Below, piece by piece: positions 34,817 through 44,083 of a stretch of DNA of 64,000 nucleotides (positions are counted from its first letter, which is position 1; the number at the start of each line of letters is the position of its first letter). This DNA is from Chloroflexota bacterium (GTDB taxonomy: Bacteria > Chloroflexota > Anaerolineae > Promineifilales > Promineifilaceae). A model generated the notes under the pieces. The model was not told the origin of the DNA and ran no database searches. It saw nothing but the letters and a program-made list of their open reading frames with translations. The stretch covers positions 64,001 to 128,000 of the forward strand of contig JACTMP010000063.1 of assembly GCA_014584575.1 (NCBI GenBank), given 5' to 3'. The translations under genes and the position numbers were made by a program.

Positions 34817-36017
34817 GAAAGAGAGCGTATTTGCACCACCGCTCAAAGTCGCTCATATCACTACCATTGACCTGTCGTTGCGTTTTCTGCTCTTGAACCA
34901 GCTACAAAGTTTGCAAACAGCAGGGTATCAGATAGTCGGTGTTTCGGCATCGGGACCAGATGTGTCTGTATTGGAGGCTGCCGGTGTTCGCCATATCTCT
35001 GTCCCCATGACGCGCCGCTTTTCACCATTGCCGGATTTGCTCTCTCTCTGGCGGTTGTACCGAGTGATGCGCCGCGAACGGTTTACCATTGTGCATACAC
35101 ACAATCCTAAACCGGGTCTGTTGGGACAGGTAGCGGCCTGGTTGGCCGGGACGCCGATCATTGTGAACACGGTGCATGGCTTTTACTTTCACGACGGCAT
35201 GAAGCCATTCTGGCGACGTTTTTATATCACTGTGGAAAAGATTGCCGCCCGTTGTTCGGATGTGATTTTGTCCCAAAACAGCGAGGATATAGCTGCGGCC
35301 ATGACCCACCACATCTGCCCCCCGGAAAAAATCAAATATCTGGGCAACGGCATAGACATTCAACGTTTTAACCGGGCCTGCCTCTCCCCGGAACTTGTCG
35401 CCCAGACCCGCCTGGCGCTGGGGGTTCCGCCTGATGCGCCGGTCGTCGGTTTTGTGGGGCGATTGGTGGCCGAAAAAGGTATCCTGGAACTGCTGGCGGC
35501 GGCTCAGCAAGTGGCGGCCCGATTGCCTCAAACCCGCTTTCTTATCATCGGCCCGCTGGATACAGAAAAAGCTGACGCCCTTACGCCCGCTATCGCCGCC
35601 GATTATGGTCTGACCGATGCCTGCATTTTCACCGGGATGCGCCAGGACATGCCGGAACTTTATGCCCTTATGGATGTGTTTGTGCTGCCATCACACCGCG
35701 AAGGTTTCCCCCGGTCGCCGATGGAAGCGTCGGCGATGGGCGTACCCTGTGTGGTGACGGATATTCGTGGTTGTCGAGAGGTGGTCAAAGACGGCCATAA
35801 TGGTTACCTCACCCGACTCGGTGATGTAGATGCCTTAGCTGCTGCCATTCTTCGCTTACTGACCGACAAGAACAAAGCGCGGCAAATGGGGGAACATGGT
35901 CGTCAGATGGCCAACCAACAGTTTGATGAGCAATTGATTTTTACCAGAGTCAAAGCCGAATATGCTCGCTTATTGCAAGAAAAAGGATTTGCTGCACTAG
36001 GCAAAAACAATCTGTAA
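34806..36017 (+). CDS. GT-B glycosyltransferase (family 4)
   Basis: A 403-residue enzyme: KVAHITTIDLSLRFLLLNQ at the N terminus, FTIVHTHNPKPGLLGQ, VNTVHGFYFHDG, then VGFVGRLVAEKGILELL, FTGMRQDMPELYALMDVFVLPS and the acidic SHREGFPRSPMEASAMGVPCV. It resembles PglA/WbnH-like enzymes acting early on undecaprenyl-diphosphate sugar. It precedes the initiating sugar transferase by 31 bp. Confidence 0.9.
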   Translation: MLVEKESVFAPPLKVAHITTIDLSLRFLLLNQLQSLQTAGYQIVGVSASGPDVSVLEAAGVRHISVPMTRRFSPLPDLLSLWRLYRVMRRERFTIVHTHNPKPGLLGQVAAWLAGTPIIVNTVHGFYFHDGMKPFWRRFYITVEKIAARCSDVILSQNSEDIAAAMTHHICPPEKIKYLGNGIDIQRFNRACLSPELVAQTRLALGVPPDAPVVGFVGRLVAEKGILELLAAAQQVAARLPQTRFLIIGPLDTEKADALTPAIAADYGLTDACIFTGMRQDMPELYALMDVFVLPSHREGFPRSPMEASAMGVPCVVTDIRGCREVVKDGHNGYLTRLGDVDALAAAILRLLTDKNKARQMGEHGRQMANQQFDEQLIFTRVKAEYARLLQEKGFAALGKNNL

Positions 36018-36048
36018 GTCCTACTAGCAGGTTGTCAACCGGGGACTC

Positions 36049-36672
36049 ATGTATAGAAAATTTGGTAAACGCTGGTTCGACATCATTGTGGCGCTGATGG
36101 CCATTATCCTGTTAGCACCCGTCTGGTTATTTCTGGCTTTGATGGTACGCCTAAAACTAGGTTCGCCCATTCTCTTTCGGCAGCGGCGTCCTGGCCGATA
36201 TAGCCGTCCCTTTACCATCCTTAAATTCCGTACCATGAGTGATGCCTGTGACAATGTCGGCAACTTGTTGCCTGATGCTGACCGCCTGACTCCGTTTGGC
36301 CAGTTCTTGCGTCGCACCAGTATGGATGAACTGCCGGAACTATTGAACGTTCTCAAAGGAGAGATGAGCCTGGTAGGGCCACGGCCGTTGTTAATTAACT
36401 ATCTCCCATATTATTCGGAATATGAACGAAGACGCCATGAGGAAAGACCTGGTATATCTGGTTGGGCTCAAATCAACGGACGGAACGATCTTTCTTGGAA
36501 TGAGAGGTTATCTTGTGACATTTGGTATGTTGATAACCTCTCATTTCTTGTTGATATTAAAGTGTTGTGGTTTACATTATTGAGAGTCTTTAGCCAAAGA
36601 AACGTCCAGGTTCTGCCACGCTCTAGTATGCTTGACCTGGATGAGGAGCGAAGAAAAATTGAAGTCGATTAA
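36049..36672 (+). CDS. Initiating phosphoglycosyl transferase (PglC-type, monotopic)
   Basis: A 207-residue small monotopic enzyme: membrane-inserted N terminus (KRWFDIIVALMAIILLAPVW), the RQRRPGR loop, FTILKFRTM, the catalytic Asp-Glu dyad in TSMDELPELLNVLKGEMSLVGPRP (about 87-110; given in parts) and RPGISGWAQINGRN. It transfers a sugar-phosphate to undecaprenyl phosphate, the first membrane step. With a downstream PglE-like aminotransferase and PglF-like dehydratase, UDP-di-N-acetylbacillosamine or a related amino sugar is a plausible donor. Confidence 0.93.
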   Translation: MYRKFGKRWFDIIVALMAIILLAPVWLFLALMVRLKLGSPILFRQRRPGRYSRPFTILKFRTMSDACDNVGNLLPDADRLTPFGQFLRRTSMDELPELLNVLKGEMSLVGPRPLLINYLPYYSEYERRRHEERPGISGWAQINGRNDLSWNERLSCDIWYVDNLSFLVDIKVLWFTLLRVFSQRNVQVLPRSSMLDLDEERRKIEVD

Positions 36673-37411
36673 GTTGATAGAGTCAGACGATATTAATTAT
36701 ATTGTTGAACTTCACAAATCTGTTTTTCCTATAGACTTCATTTCCCGAACCATCTATGCTTCGTCTAAAGTCGAAAGCTATCTCTCAAACCTTATTAAGT
36801 TTTCCCCCTTGCAACGAGAGCATTATATTCTTGGTTGGTTTGAAAATAAAAACTTAATAGGCTATTGTCATTTCAGGGTGGTATCTGGTAATTGGCATTT
36901 AGATTATATTGCTGTTTTACCTGCTTATCAGCATTTAGGGGTTGGAAAAAAACTCTGGCTTGCAGGAATAGAGGAGGGAGACAGGAGAGGCTTTAGCCAA
37001 GTTACGCTAGATGTAAGTCAGACCAATCCACAGGCCCTAAATTGGTATCAACAACAAGGGCTTCAGATAGTTCAAAAGACATGGGTTTATGAAAAGCAAT
37101 TATCAAGAAAATCAGAAGTTGTTCCTGTGGAATTGCTTGATGTGAGCTTAGATGGATGGGAAGCGGCCGAAGCATGGCAATCGCTTTATGGTTTTTCCCA
37201 GTTTTATCTAGGCTATAAACAGAGAACCTGGACAATAGGAAGGTTAGGATCATATTTCCGTATTTTTGAAAAGATACCTTCGATTATCGAATCAGTACTT
37301 ACCTTGATTGATTCTGAGCGAAAACTCTTGTTAATTTTGTCGGAACCATGTCAAGAAATTGATTTTGGTTTCATTGATTGTTCTTATCGAATGCAAGGTG
37401 AGCTAGTATAA
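36641..37411 (+). CDS. GNAT N-acetyltransferase with C-terminal extension
   Basis: A 256-residue protein. An N-terminal GNAT domain has the acetyl-CoA loop region LDYIAVLPAYQHLGVGKKLW (Q-x2-G-x-G variant) and NPQALNWYQQQGL. About 100 extra C-terminal residues are unassigned. The start is either 36632 or 36641, both inside the end of the sugar transferase gene. The gene is clearly AT-rich compared with its neighbours, suggesting recent acquisition. Sitting between PglC-like and PglE-like genes, it could N-acetylate the 4-amino sugar in place of PglD, which is an inference. Confidence 0.78.
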   Translation: MRSEEKLKSIKLIESDDINYIVELHKSVFPIDFISRTIYASSKVESYLSNLIKFSPLQREHYILGWFENKNLIGYCHFRVVSGNWHLDYIAVLPAYQHLGVGKKLWLAGIEEGDRRGFSQVTLDVSQTNPQALNWYQQQGLQIVQKTWVYEKQLSRKSEVVPVELLDVSLDGWEAAEAWQSLYGFSQFYLGYKQRTWTIGRLGSYFRIFEKIPSIIESVLTLIDSERKLLLILSEPCQEIDFGFIDCSYRMQGELV

Positions 37412-37418
37412 CAAAGTT

Positions 37419-38498
37419 ATGCCGGAACTTTATACGCTTGACGTTGAGCAACAAACTGAATGGCGTGAGCTTTTGTCCTTTGTATATCAATATGATGTTT
37501 ATCACCTGCCAGAGTATCATGAATTGGCTCAAAGCCAGGGAGAGGGGAAAGCGGCTATGTGGGTTTATCAGGAAAAGGACTGTATCATTGCTTGGCCTTT
37601 CTTGTTGCGCTCGCTCAACCGCATAAATGGTTTAGAGCATGTTGCCCCTGAATTTAAAGATATCACCTCTGTTTACGGTTATGCCGGTCCAGTTTGCAGC
37701 AGTAATGCTCGAAATAACATAGAGTTCCTAAGAGACTTTGGTGGAGCAATCATTGAGGCTGCTCAAGAGATGAAGATAGTGAGCATGTTTTCGCGTTTGA
37801 ATCCGATATTGAGAAACAATGAACTGGTTGAAAACGTTGGTGAGATTGTTGCACTCGGCGAAACGGTCTCAATCGATCTCGGTGTTAATGAAAAGGATCA
37901 ATTCTCAAATTATAGAAAAAGTCACCGTTACGAAATAAAACGTGCCTATAAAGAAGGAATGACAGCGTATATTGATCATACCTGGAATGCATTCGATGAC
38001 TTTCTAAAATTATATTACGCTACCATGAAACGGGTTGAGGCAGAGAGTACCTATTTTTGGGATGTGCAATATTTCGAGCGGTTGCGTAAGGATTTGGGAG
38101 AAAATGTGAAATTGATCGTTGCAGAATGCGGTTCAGTAATTTGTTCTGGTGCTATTTTTATTCATACTAATGGAATCATCCAATACCATCTCTCCGGAAG
38201 CCATCCCAAATATGCGAAACTGGCTCCATCTAAACTTGTGATTGAAGAAGCTCGACATTGGGGAAATGCCATACATGCTAAATTACTTCATCTAGGAGGT
38301 GGTGTTAATTCAAAAGAAGATAGCCTCTTTAAGATGAAATCAGGCTTCTGCTCATTGAGACACAGGTTTTATATCTGGAAGTACGTTGTACTACCTGATG
38401 TATATTACGAGTTGGAAAAAGCAAGAAATAACTGGTTGATCGAAAACAAAAATCTTTCAATTCGATCAGAGTTCTTTCCATCATATAGATCAGGATAA
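37419..38498 (+). CDS. FemAB/BioF2-like acyltransferase
   Basis: A 359-residue protein of the double-GNAT FemAB-like type: AWPFLLRSLNRING, DITSVYGYAGPV, SYRKSHRYEIKRA (as NYRKSHRYEIKRAYKEG), FLKLYYATMKRVEAESTYFW, CSGAIFIHTNGIIQYHLSGS and LLHLGGGVNSKEDSLFKMKSGF. Such proteins in polysaccharide loci are thought to add amino-acyl or acyl groups. It shares the AT-rich composition of the preceding gene, and the two may form one transferred unit. Confidence 0.8.
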   Translation: MPELYTLDVEQQTEWRELLSFVYQYDVYHLPEYHELAQSQGEGKAAMWVYQEKDCIIAWPFLLRSLNRINGLEHVAPEFKDITSVYGYAGPVCSSNARNNIEFLRDFGGAIIEAAQEMKIVSMFSRLNPILRNNELVENVGEIVALGETVSIDLGVNEKDQFSNYRKSHRYEIKRAYKEGMTAYIDHTWNAFDDFLKLYYATMKRVEAESTYFWDVQYFERLRKDLGENVKLIVAECGSVICSGAIFIHTNGIIQYHLSGSHPKYAKLAPSKLVIEEARHWGNAIHAKLLHLGGGVNSKEDSLFKMKSGFCSLRHRFYIWKYVVLPDVYYELEKARNNWLIENKNLSIRSEFFPSYRSG

Positions 38499-38501
38499 CG
38501 C

Positions 38502-39686
38502 TTGGTGTCCCCGCCATCAGGATATCTGCCCGCATTATCAACAGCAAAACAAATAACATCTAAACGGGTCTACCTTTCCCCGCCCCACATGTCCGGGCAG
38601 GAGCAGACGTATATCCAGGAGGCGTTTACTACCAACTGGGTAGCCCCCCTGGGGCCAAACGTGGATGCTTTTGAGCAGGAATTTTGTGAGGCCGTTGGCG
38701 CAAAACACGCCGCCGCCCTCAGTTCCGGCACGGCCGCACTCCATCTGGCCCTCCTTCATCTGGGCATTGGCCCTGGCGATGAAGTGTTGGTTTCCACCCT
38801 CACCTTTAGCGCCAGCGTCAACCCCATCATTTACCAGCACGGCCGTCCCACCTTCATTGACAGCGAAACCGACTCCTGGAACATGGACCCGGCGCTGCTG
38901 GCGGAAACGCTGCACCAACGGGCGCGGCAGGGCAGGCTGCCCAAAGCCGTCATCCTCGTCCACCTCTACGGCCAGAGCGCGGACATTGACCCCATCCTGG
39001 CTGCCTGCCAGGAATATGACGTGCCGCTGATTGAAGACGCTGCCGAAGCCTTAGGCGCAACCTACAAAGGTAAAACGCCGGGCACGATTGGTCTGGCCGG
39101 TATCTTCTCCTTCAACGGCAACAAAATCATCACCACCTCCGGCGGCGGCATGTTGGTTTCTGATGATGAGGCGCTCATCAGCCACGCCCGCAAACTGGCC
39201 ACGCAGGCACGTGACCCCGCCCCCCATTACCAGCACTCCGAAATCGGTTACAACTACCGGATGAGCAACATCCTCGCCGGCATTGGGCGCGGGCAACTGC
39301 AAGTTCTACAAGATCGGGTACTGGCGCGGCGGGCCAACTTTGCCTTTTATCGGGAAGAACTGAGCGATTTACCCGGCATCGCTTTTATGCCGGAAGCACC
39401 CTGGGGCCGCCACTCCCGCTGGCTGACGGTGATTACCATTGATCCGGCGCAGTTTGGCGCTGACCGGGAAACAGTGCGTCTGGCGCTGGAAGCGGAGAAC
39501 ATTGAAGCTCGCCCCGTCTGGAAACCAATGCACATGCAGCCCGTTTTTGCCGGATATGATTCGGTAGGCGGAGATGTGGCCGAAGTTCTGTTTGCCAACG
39601 GCCTTTGTCTGCCTTCCGGGTCTAATTTGCATCCGGTGGATAGGGAGCGAGTAGTAGAAATTGTGCGACGCTGTAACGCGATTTGA
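38502..39686 (+). CDS. DegT/DnrJ/EryC1 sugar aminotransferase (PglE-like)
   Basis: A 394-residue PLP enzyme: YLSPPHMSGQEQTYIQEAF, SSGTAALHLALLHLGIGPGDEV, LVHLYGQSADI, IEDAAEALGATYKG, the PLP lysine in FSFNGNKIITTSGGGML (about 208) and GYNYRMSNILAGIG. It aminates a 4-keto sugar nucleotide, as made by the dehydratase encoded next. The start is uncertain: TTG 38502 or GTG 38505; the conserved family N terminus begins near 38562. The final codons and TGA lie in a palindrome. Confidence 0.9.
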   Translation: MVSPPSGYLPALSTAKQITSKRVYLSPPHMSGQEQTYIQEAFTTNWVAPLGPNVDAFEQEFCEAVGAKHAAALSSGTAALHLALLHLGIGPGDEVLVSTLTFSASVNPIIYQHGRPTFIDSETDSWNMDPALLAETLHQRARQGRLPKAVILVHLYGQSADIDPILAACQEYDVPLIEDAAEALGATYKGKTPGTIGLAGIFSFNGNKIITTSGGGMLVSDDEALISHARKLATQARDPAPHYQHSEIGYNYRMSNILAGIGRGQLQVLQDRVLARRANFAFYREELSDLPGIAFMPEAPWGRHSRWLTVITIDPAQFGADRETVRLALEAENIEARPVWKPMHMQPVFAGYDSVGGDVAEVLFANGLCLPSGSNLHPVDRERVVEIVRRCNAI

Positions 39687-39699
39687 CAAATCGCCCTAC
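39673..39699. repeat. Palindrome of the GCGATTT/AAATCGC family over a stop codon
   Basis: Imperfect 12-bp arms (39673-39684 and 39688-39699, ten pairs) surround the TGA of the aminotransferase gene. It is related to the hairpins at 8379 and 60148. Confidence 0.7.
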
Positions 39700-39721
39700 G
39701 AAACTTTTCACCATGAAGTTT

Positions 39722-39731
39722 GGAGGTGATC
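39722..39731 (+). promoter_or_regulatory. Ten-base Shine-Dalgarno match deciding a TTG start
   Basis: GGAGGTGATC is fully complementary to the standard 16S rRNA 3' end. It is followed by TTG at 39733, 6 nt after GGAGG, which fixes the start of the dehydratase gene at this non-ATG codon. Confidence 0.8.
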
Positions 39732-39732
39732 A

Positions 39733-41661
39733 TTGATTAATCGAATTCGCAACCGCCACTTTTTCATTCTGGATGTGGCGCTGCTATGGTTGGCGGCGTA
39801 TGCCAGTTTTGTGCTGCGGCTGGAGCGATTGCACCTGGGTGAGTTCTGGCCGGCGTTTGTGTTATTTGGTTTCACGGCCGTGTCCACCACCACCTTCTCC
39901 TTTTACCGCCTGGGTATCTATGCCCGCTACTGGCGCTACGCTTCTGTAGATGAATTGGTGCTGCTGACGGTATCCGTTGGCATCGCCACAACAGCCGCTT
40001 CTCTTTTCTGTTTTGTGGCCCTGCACCTGCTGCCTCCGGATTGGATATTGCCCCGTTCCATCCCGCCCATCTTTTTTATGCTGGCGTTAGGGGCTACGGC
40101 CGTGCCCCGCTTCACCGTGCGCTCCTATGTCCGCTACCAATACCGGCTGCGGGGGTTGCCACCCGGCAAGCATGTGCTCATCGCCGGTGCGGGCGATGCC
40201 GGGGCCATGATCGCCCGCGAAATGCAGCGTAACCCGCAGTTGGGCATGCTCCCCATTGGTTTTGTGGATGACGATCCGGCCAAACATGGCATTCGCATAC
40301 AGGGCGTCAAAGTCATGGGGCCGCGTGAAGCCATCCCTGAACTGGTGACACGGCTTGATGTCCGCCAGGTCATCATTGCCATGCCCACCGCTCCCGGCAA
40401 GACCATTCGCCAGATCGTGGACATTTGCGAGGAAGCACGTGTGCAGACCAAAACCATGCCCGGCATTTATGAACTGCTCGATGGGGCTGTGCGTGTCAAC
40501 CAATTGCGCGACGTGGATATTGAAGATTTGCTGCGGCGCGAACCGGTACAGACGGATGTCACGGCCGTGACCACCTTCTTGCGCGGCAAACGAGTCCTGG
40601 TCACAGGCGGCGGCGGCTCCATTGGCAGCGAACTGTGTCGCCAGATTTGCCGCGCTGAGCCATCTCAACTCATTTTCATGGGGCACGGCGAGAACTCCGT
40701 CTTCGATATGCACAACGAACTGCAACAGCGGCACGGCCGTACCATATCCATTGTGCCCATTATTGCCGACACTCGTTCGCCTGAACGCCTGCGAACCGTT
40801 TTTCAGCAATACCGGCCCCACATTGTCTTCCACGCCGCCGCCCACAAACATGTGCCCCTGATGGAACAAAATCCGGCCGAAGCCATTACCAACAACGTCA
40901 TCGGCACCCGCAATCTGCTACAGGCCGCTTTGGAAACAGGCGTAGGCCACTTCGTCATGATCTCCACCGACAAGGCGGTCAACCCCACCAGTGTCATGGG
41001 GGCCAGCAAACGAGCGGCCGAACTATTGGTTCACCAGGCGGCCAAACGGAGCGGACGGCCGTATGTCGCCGTCCGTTTTGGCAATGTGCTGGGCAGTCGC
41101 GGCAGCGTCATCCTCACTTTCAAAAAGCAAATTGCCGATGGTGGGCCTGTTACCATTACCCACCCCGACATGACCCGCTTCTTTATGACCATCCCAGAAG
41201 CGGTGCAGTTAGTCTTACAAGCGGCCGTCCTGGGCAGCGGCGGCGAGGTTTTTGTTCTGGATATGGGCGATCCGGTCAAGATAAAAGACCTGGCGCATGA
41301 TCTCATCGAACTATCAGGGCTTAAGATCGGGCAAGATATTGATGTTCAGGTGACAGGCATCCGGCCTGGCGAAAAGCTATATGAAGAACTATTTGTGAAA
41401 GGTGAAAGTTATGGCCGCACCCGACATGAGAAGATTTTTGTGGCCGAAAATGCCAGCCGCTTTGTGCCCCCTGATCTGGATGATATGGTCCACATCCTGG
41501 AAACGGCCGCATACCAAAACGACGACGCCGCTATCATACGTGGCCTGAAATCCCTCATTCCTGAATATACCCCCCTCGCCGGGCAAACGGCCGTGCTGCC
41601 CCTCCTCCCACTCTCCCCTTCCCGCTCCGAACAAGCCCTCCCCGCCCCCGTTATCTCGTAA
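39733..41661 (+). CDS. Membrane UDP-N-acetylglucosamine 4,6-dehydratase (PglF/WbpM-like)
   Basis: A 642-residue protein: four TM helices (1-120), a first Rossmann domain (LIAGAGDAGAMIARE, about 149) and a catalytic SDR domain (VLVTGGGGSIGSELCRQ, about 287) with ISTDKAVNPTSVMGASKRAA, the family's Met-x3-Lys replacement of Tyr-x3-Lys, and FGNVLGSRGSV. It converts UDP-GlcNAc to the 4-keto-6-deoxy intermediate used by the aminotransferase upstream. TTG start set by a strong Shine-Dalgarno. Confidence 0.93.
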   Translation: MINRIRNRHFFILDVALLWLAAYASFVLRLERLHLGEFWPAFVLFGFTAVSTTTFSFYRLGIYARYWRYASVDELVLLTVSVGIATTAASLFCFVALHLLPPDWILPRSIPPIFFMLALGATAVPRFTVRSYVRYQYRLRGLPPGKHVLIAGAGDAGAMIAREMQRNPQLGMLPIGFVDDDPAKHGIRIQGVKVMGPREAIPELVTRLDVRQVIIAMPTAPGKTIRQIVDICEEARVQTKTMPGIYELLDGAVRVNQLRDVDIEDLLRREPVQTDVTAVTTFLRGKRVLVTGGGGSIGSELCRQICRAEPSQLIFMGHGENSVFDMHNELQQRHGRTISIVPIIADTRSPERLRTVFQQYRPHIVFHAAAHKHVPLMEQNPAEAITNNVIGTRNLLQAALETGVGHFVMISTDKAVNPTSVMGASKRAAELLVHQAAKRSGRPYVAVRFGNVLGSRGSVILTFKKQIADGGPVTITHPDMTRFFMTIPEAVQLVLQAAVLGSGGEVFVLDMGDPVKIKDLAHDLIELSGLKIGQDIDVQVTGIRPGEKLYEELFVKGESYGRTRHEKIFVAENASRFVPPDLDDMVHILETAAYQNDDAAIIRGLKSLIPEYTPLAGQTAVLPLLPLSPSRSEQALPAPVIS

Positions 41662-41706
41662 TCCGTGAACCGAAGTCCGCTTACTGCTCACTGCTCACTA
41701 CTCACT
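41658..41706. repeat. Heptamer array (ACTGCTC) after a GTAATCC unit
   Basis: The dehydratase stop lies in GTAATCC. Units ACTGCTC, ACTGCTC, ACTACTC, ACTCCCC then run up to 5 bp before the next ATG. The same ACTGCTC unit recurs at 42843. Confidence 0.85.
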
Positions 41707-41710
41707 CCCC

Positions 41711-42820
41711 ATGCCCCTCCACATCCTCTGGTTGCAAACCGGCGCCCAAATTGGTGGCACGGAGATAATGAATTTCCGTACCTGGTGCGGTCTGAACCGG
41801 CAGCGAGTCCAGGTGCAAATCTGTTTTTTGGACGAGCCAGGGCCGGTGAGCGACCTCTATCGGGCCGCCGGTTGTGAGCCACTGCACCTCTGTTTTCACC
41901 AACGGCCGTTACGCCACATCTGGCGTGATCTCCATCAACTGCTCACCACCCATTCCCCCCACATCATCCAGATTTTTGGCACCCGCGCCAACCTGTTGGG
42001 GCGTGTCGCCGCCCGGCGATATAGCCAGGCCGTCGTCATTTGTGGGCAGCGCAGTGTGGGCAGCGGCAGTTGGTGGCCCCGTTACGTGGAACGCGCCACC
42101 AGCCGGTGGGTAGACTTCTACATCGCCAACAGCCACGCCGGCGCCCGCTGGCTGGCGCAGCAGGCGCATGTGCCCCCGGCCAAAATTCGGGCCATTCACA
42201 GTGGCCTGGACGCCGCCCCGTTTATGCAGGCGGCAAAGGGACAGATACGGCCGTCCCTCCCCATCCCCCGCGACATCCCCCTCATCGTCTCCGTTGGTAA
42301 TCTGCGCAAAGTTAAAGACCAGCAAACCCTCATCCACGCCGCCCACCGGCTGCAACAGCAGGGACACACGTTTCACCTGCTGCTGGTAGGCGACGGCCAA
42401 CGCCGCGCCGCCCTGGAACAACTCACCCGCGACCTGAACCTGGCCGACCACATCACCTTTATGGGCCGCCGCGCCGACGTGTCTGACATTCTGGTTGACA
42501 GTGACATCAAGGTGCTTTCCTCCCGTTCTGAGGGACTGCCCGCAGCCATCATGGAAGCGATGGCGGTGGGATTGCCCGTTGTGGCTACGGCCGTGGGCGG
42601 CGTACCCGAACTGGTGCAGGATGGTCTCACCGGTTTGCTCGTCCCCCCCGATGATGTGCCTGCCCTGGCCGATGCCTTAGCCACCTTGTTAACTAACTCA
42701 TCACTGCGCCAGCAGTACGGCCGTGCCGCACAGCAGCGCCTCCTCACCCACTTCGCCCTACCCGACAAAGTGGCCGAACTGGAACATACCTACCGGCGGT
42801 TAGTGGAAAGTGAGCGGTAA
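41711..42820 (+). CDS. GT-B glycosyltransferase (family 4)
   Basis: A 369-residue enzyme: ILWLQTGAQIGGTEIMNF, IIQIFGTRANLLGRV, YIANSHAGARWLAQQ, then IVSVGNLRKVKDQQTLIHAA, LLVGDGQRRAALEQL, FMGRRADVSDIL and SSRSEGLPAAIMEAMAVGLPVVAT. The last residues (SER) and the TAA stop are within the downstream GGTAAGC array. Confidence 0.92.
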   Translation: MPLHILWLQTGAQIGGTEIMNFRTWCGLNRQRVQVQICFLDEPGPVSDLYRAAGCEPLHLCFHQRPLRHIWRDLHQLLTTHSPHIIQIFGTRANLLGRVAARRYSQAVVICGQRSVGSGSWWPRYVERATSRWVDFYIANSHAGARWLAQQAHVPPAKIRAIHSGLDAAPFMQAAKGQIRPSLPIPRDIPLIVSVGNLRKVKDQQTLIHAAHRLQQQGHTFHLLLVGDGQRRAALEQLTRDLNLADHITFMGRRADVSDILVDSDIKVLSSRSEGLPAAIMEAMAVGLPVVATAVGGVPELVQDGLTGLLVPPDDVPALADALATLLTNSSLRQQYGRAAQQRLLTHFALPDKVAELEHTYRRLVESER

Positions 42821-42860
42821 GCGGTAAGCGGTAAGCAGTAGACTGCTCACTGCTCACTCA
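42808..42860. repeat. GCGGTAA / ACTGCTC heptamer hairpin
   Basis: Four units GCGGTAA/GCGGTAA/GCGGTAA/GCAGTAG followed by ACTGCTC units in the reverse-complement sense. The first TAA is the stop of the glycosyltransferase. Confidence 0.88.
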
Positions 42861-42869
42861 TCCCCTTTC

Positions 42870-44033
42870 ATGTCTCCTCTCTCCTCGTTCCCCACCCTCT
42901 GCCCCGCCCTGGCCTCTGGTGAATGGTCGGATGGGCAGCTTGCCATCTTGCAAGACAACCCACCAGAGGCGCTGGCCGATTGGCTCACCCAACAAGAAAT
43001 CGGCGCGTTAGCTTACGTGCGGCTTAAGCAGGCCGATCTGGCCCCGCCGCTGCAAACTGCCCTCGCCCCTGTTTACTGGCAAAGTGTGGCGGCTACGGCC
43101 GTGAAGCTCGATTTGCTGGCCCGTTTGCAGAACGCTTTTGCTGTCGCCGGGGTGAAAACGGTGTGGCTCAAAGGCATCGCCTTTTGCCTCACCCTTTACC
43201 CCGATCCGGCCGTGCGCCCCATGAATGACCTGGACCTCTGGCTGCAACGGGCCGATTTACCCGCTGCCTGGCGGGTGATGGCCGACCTGGGTTTTCACGA
43301 CAAGGGGTTGTGGCCGGACGTGTCCGCCATCCTCCCCCACATCACCCAGCTAGACTTTTACCCCGGCGACCTGAAAACGTCACCTTTGAGCGTGGAACTG
43401 CATTGGGATTTGTCGCAGCGGGAAGGGGTGCGCGGGCGGCTGCCATTGGCGCGATGGTGGGTGGAAGCCGTTTGTGTACCCTGGCGCGGCCAATCGGTAA
43501 AGGTGTTATCCCCAGGGGCCGCATTGGTACACACGGCCGTCCACCAAATTCTGGAACATCGCGCCGAAATTCGCTGGCGTTGGCTGCTGGACATTGACCA
43601 GTTAGTGCGCGGCCGGCCAGATTACCATTTATCGCCGTCCGATTGGCCGCAAGTGGCTGCCGATGCTGATGCTGCGGGCGTTTTACCGGCGGTGCAGGCC
43701 GCCCTGCGCCTGGTAGCCCGCGAATTGGCGACGCCGCTACCACCACCAGCCCTGGATTTACTGGCGCAAGAGAGCGACGCGGCACAGCGCCAGATGGCGC
43801 GGCATATTGCCAACCCGCAGCGTTCACCGGTCGGCAAGGTGCTGCTCAATGCCCAAAACACACCAGGATGGCGGCAGAAAACGGCCGTCATCCTGCCCAC
43901 CCTCTTTCCCCATCCCAATTACATGATGCATCGCTACCACATTCACCACCGCGCCCTACTGCCTCTTTATTACCTGGCCCGCCTGCTCAAAGGCACTCTA
44001 ATAGCCCTGAAGCTCGTAAGCCGTAAACCGTAA
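42870..44033 (+). CDS. Nucleotidyltransferase-fold protein of the NTP_transf_5 type
   Basis: A 387-residue protein with VKTVWLKGIAFCLTLYPDPAVRPMNDLDLWL (Lys-Gly then R-x-MxDLDL acidic pair, about 90-120; quoted in parts: VWLKGIAFCLTLYPD, RPMNDLDLWL), the signature of the uncharacterised nucleotidyltransferase family often found in polysaccharide clusters. VELHWDLS follows. The substrate is unknown. The C-terminal VSRKP is translated from the repeat array downstream. Confidence 0.8.
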   Translation: MSPLSSFPTLCPALASGEWSDGQLAILQDNPPEALADWLTQQEIGALAYVRLKQADLAPPLQTALAPVYWQSVAATAVKLDLLARLQNAFAVAGVKTVWLKGIAFCLTLYPDPAVRPMNDLDLWLQRADLPAAWRVMADLGFHDKGLWPDVSAILPHITQLDFYPGDLKTSPLSVELHWDLSQREGVRGRLPLARWWVEAVCVPWRGQSVKVLSPGAALVHTAVHQILEHRAEIRWRWLLDIDQLVRGRPDYHLSPSDWPQVAADADAAGVLPAVQAALRLVARELATPLPPPALDLLAQESDAAQRQMARHIANPQRSPVGKVLLNAQNTPGWRQKTAVILPTLFPHPNYMMHRYHIHHRALLPLYYLARLLKGTLIALKLVSRKP

Positions 44034-44077
44034 ACCGTAATCCGTCGGTTTACGGATAAGGGGTCACGGATTACGCT
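44015..44077. repeat. CGTAAAC heptamer hairpin
   Basis: Units CGTAAGC, CGTAAAC, CGTAAAC, CGTAATC are followed by complementary segments (CGGTTTACGG, CGGATTACG). It contains the stop codon of the NTP_transf_5 gene and ends 6 bp before the next ATG. Confidence 0.88.
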
Positions 44078-44083
44078 CTCCCC

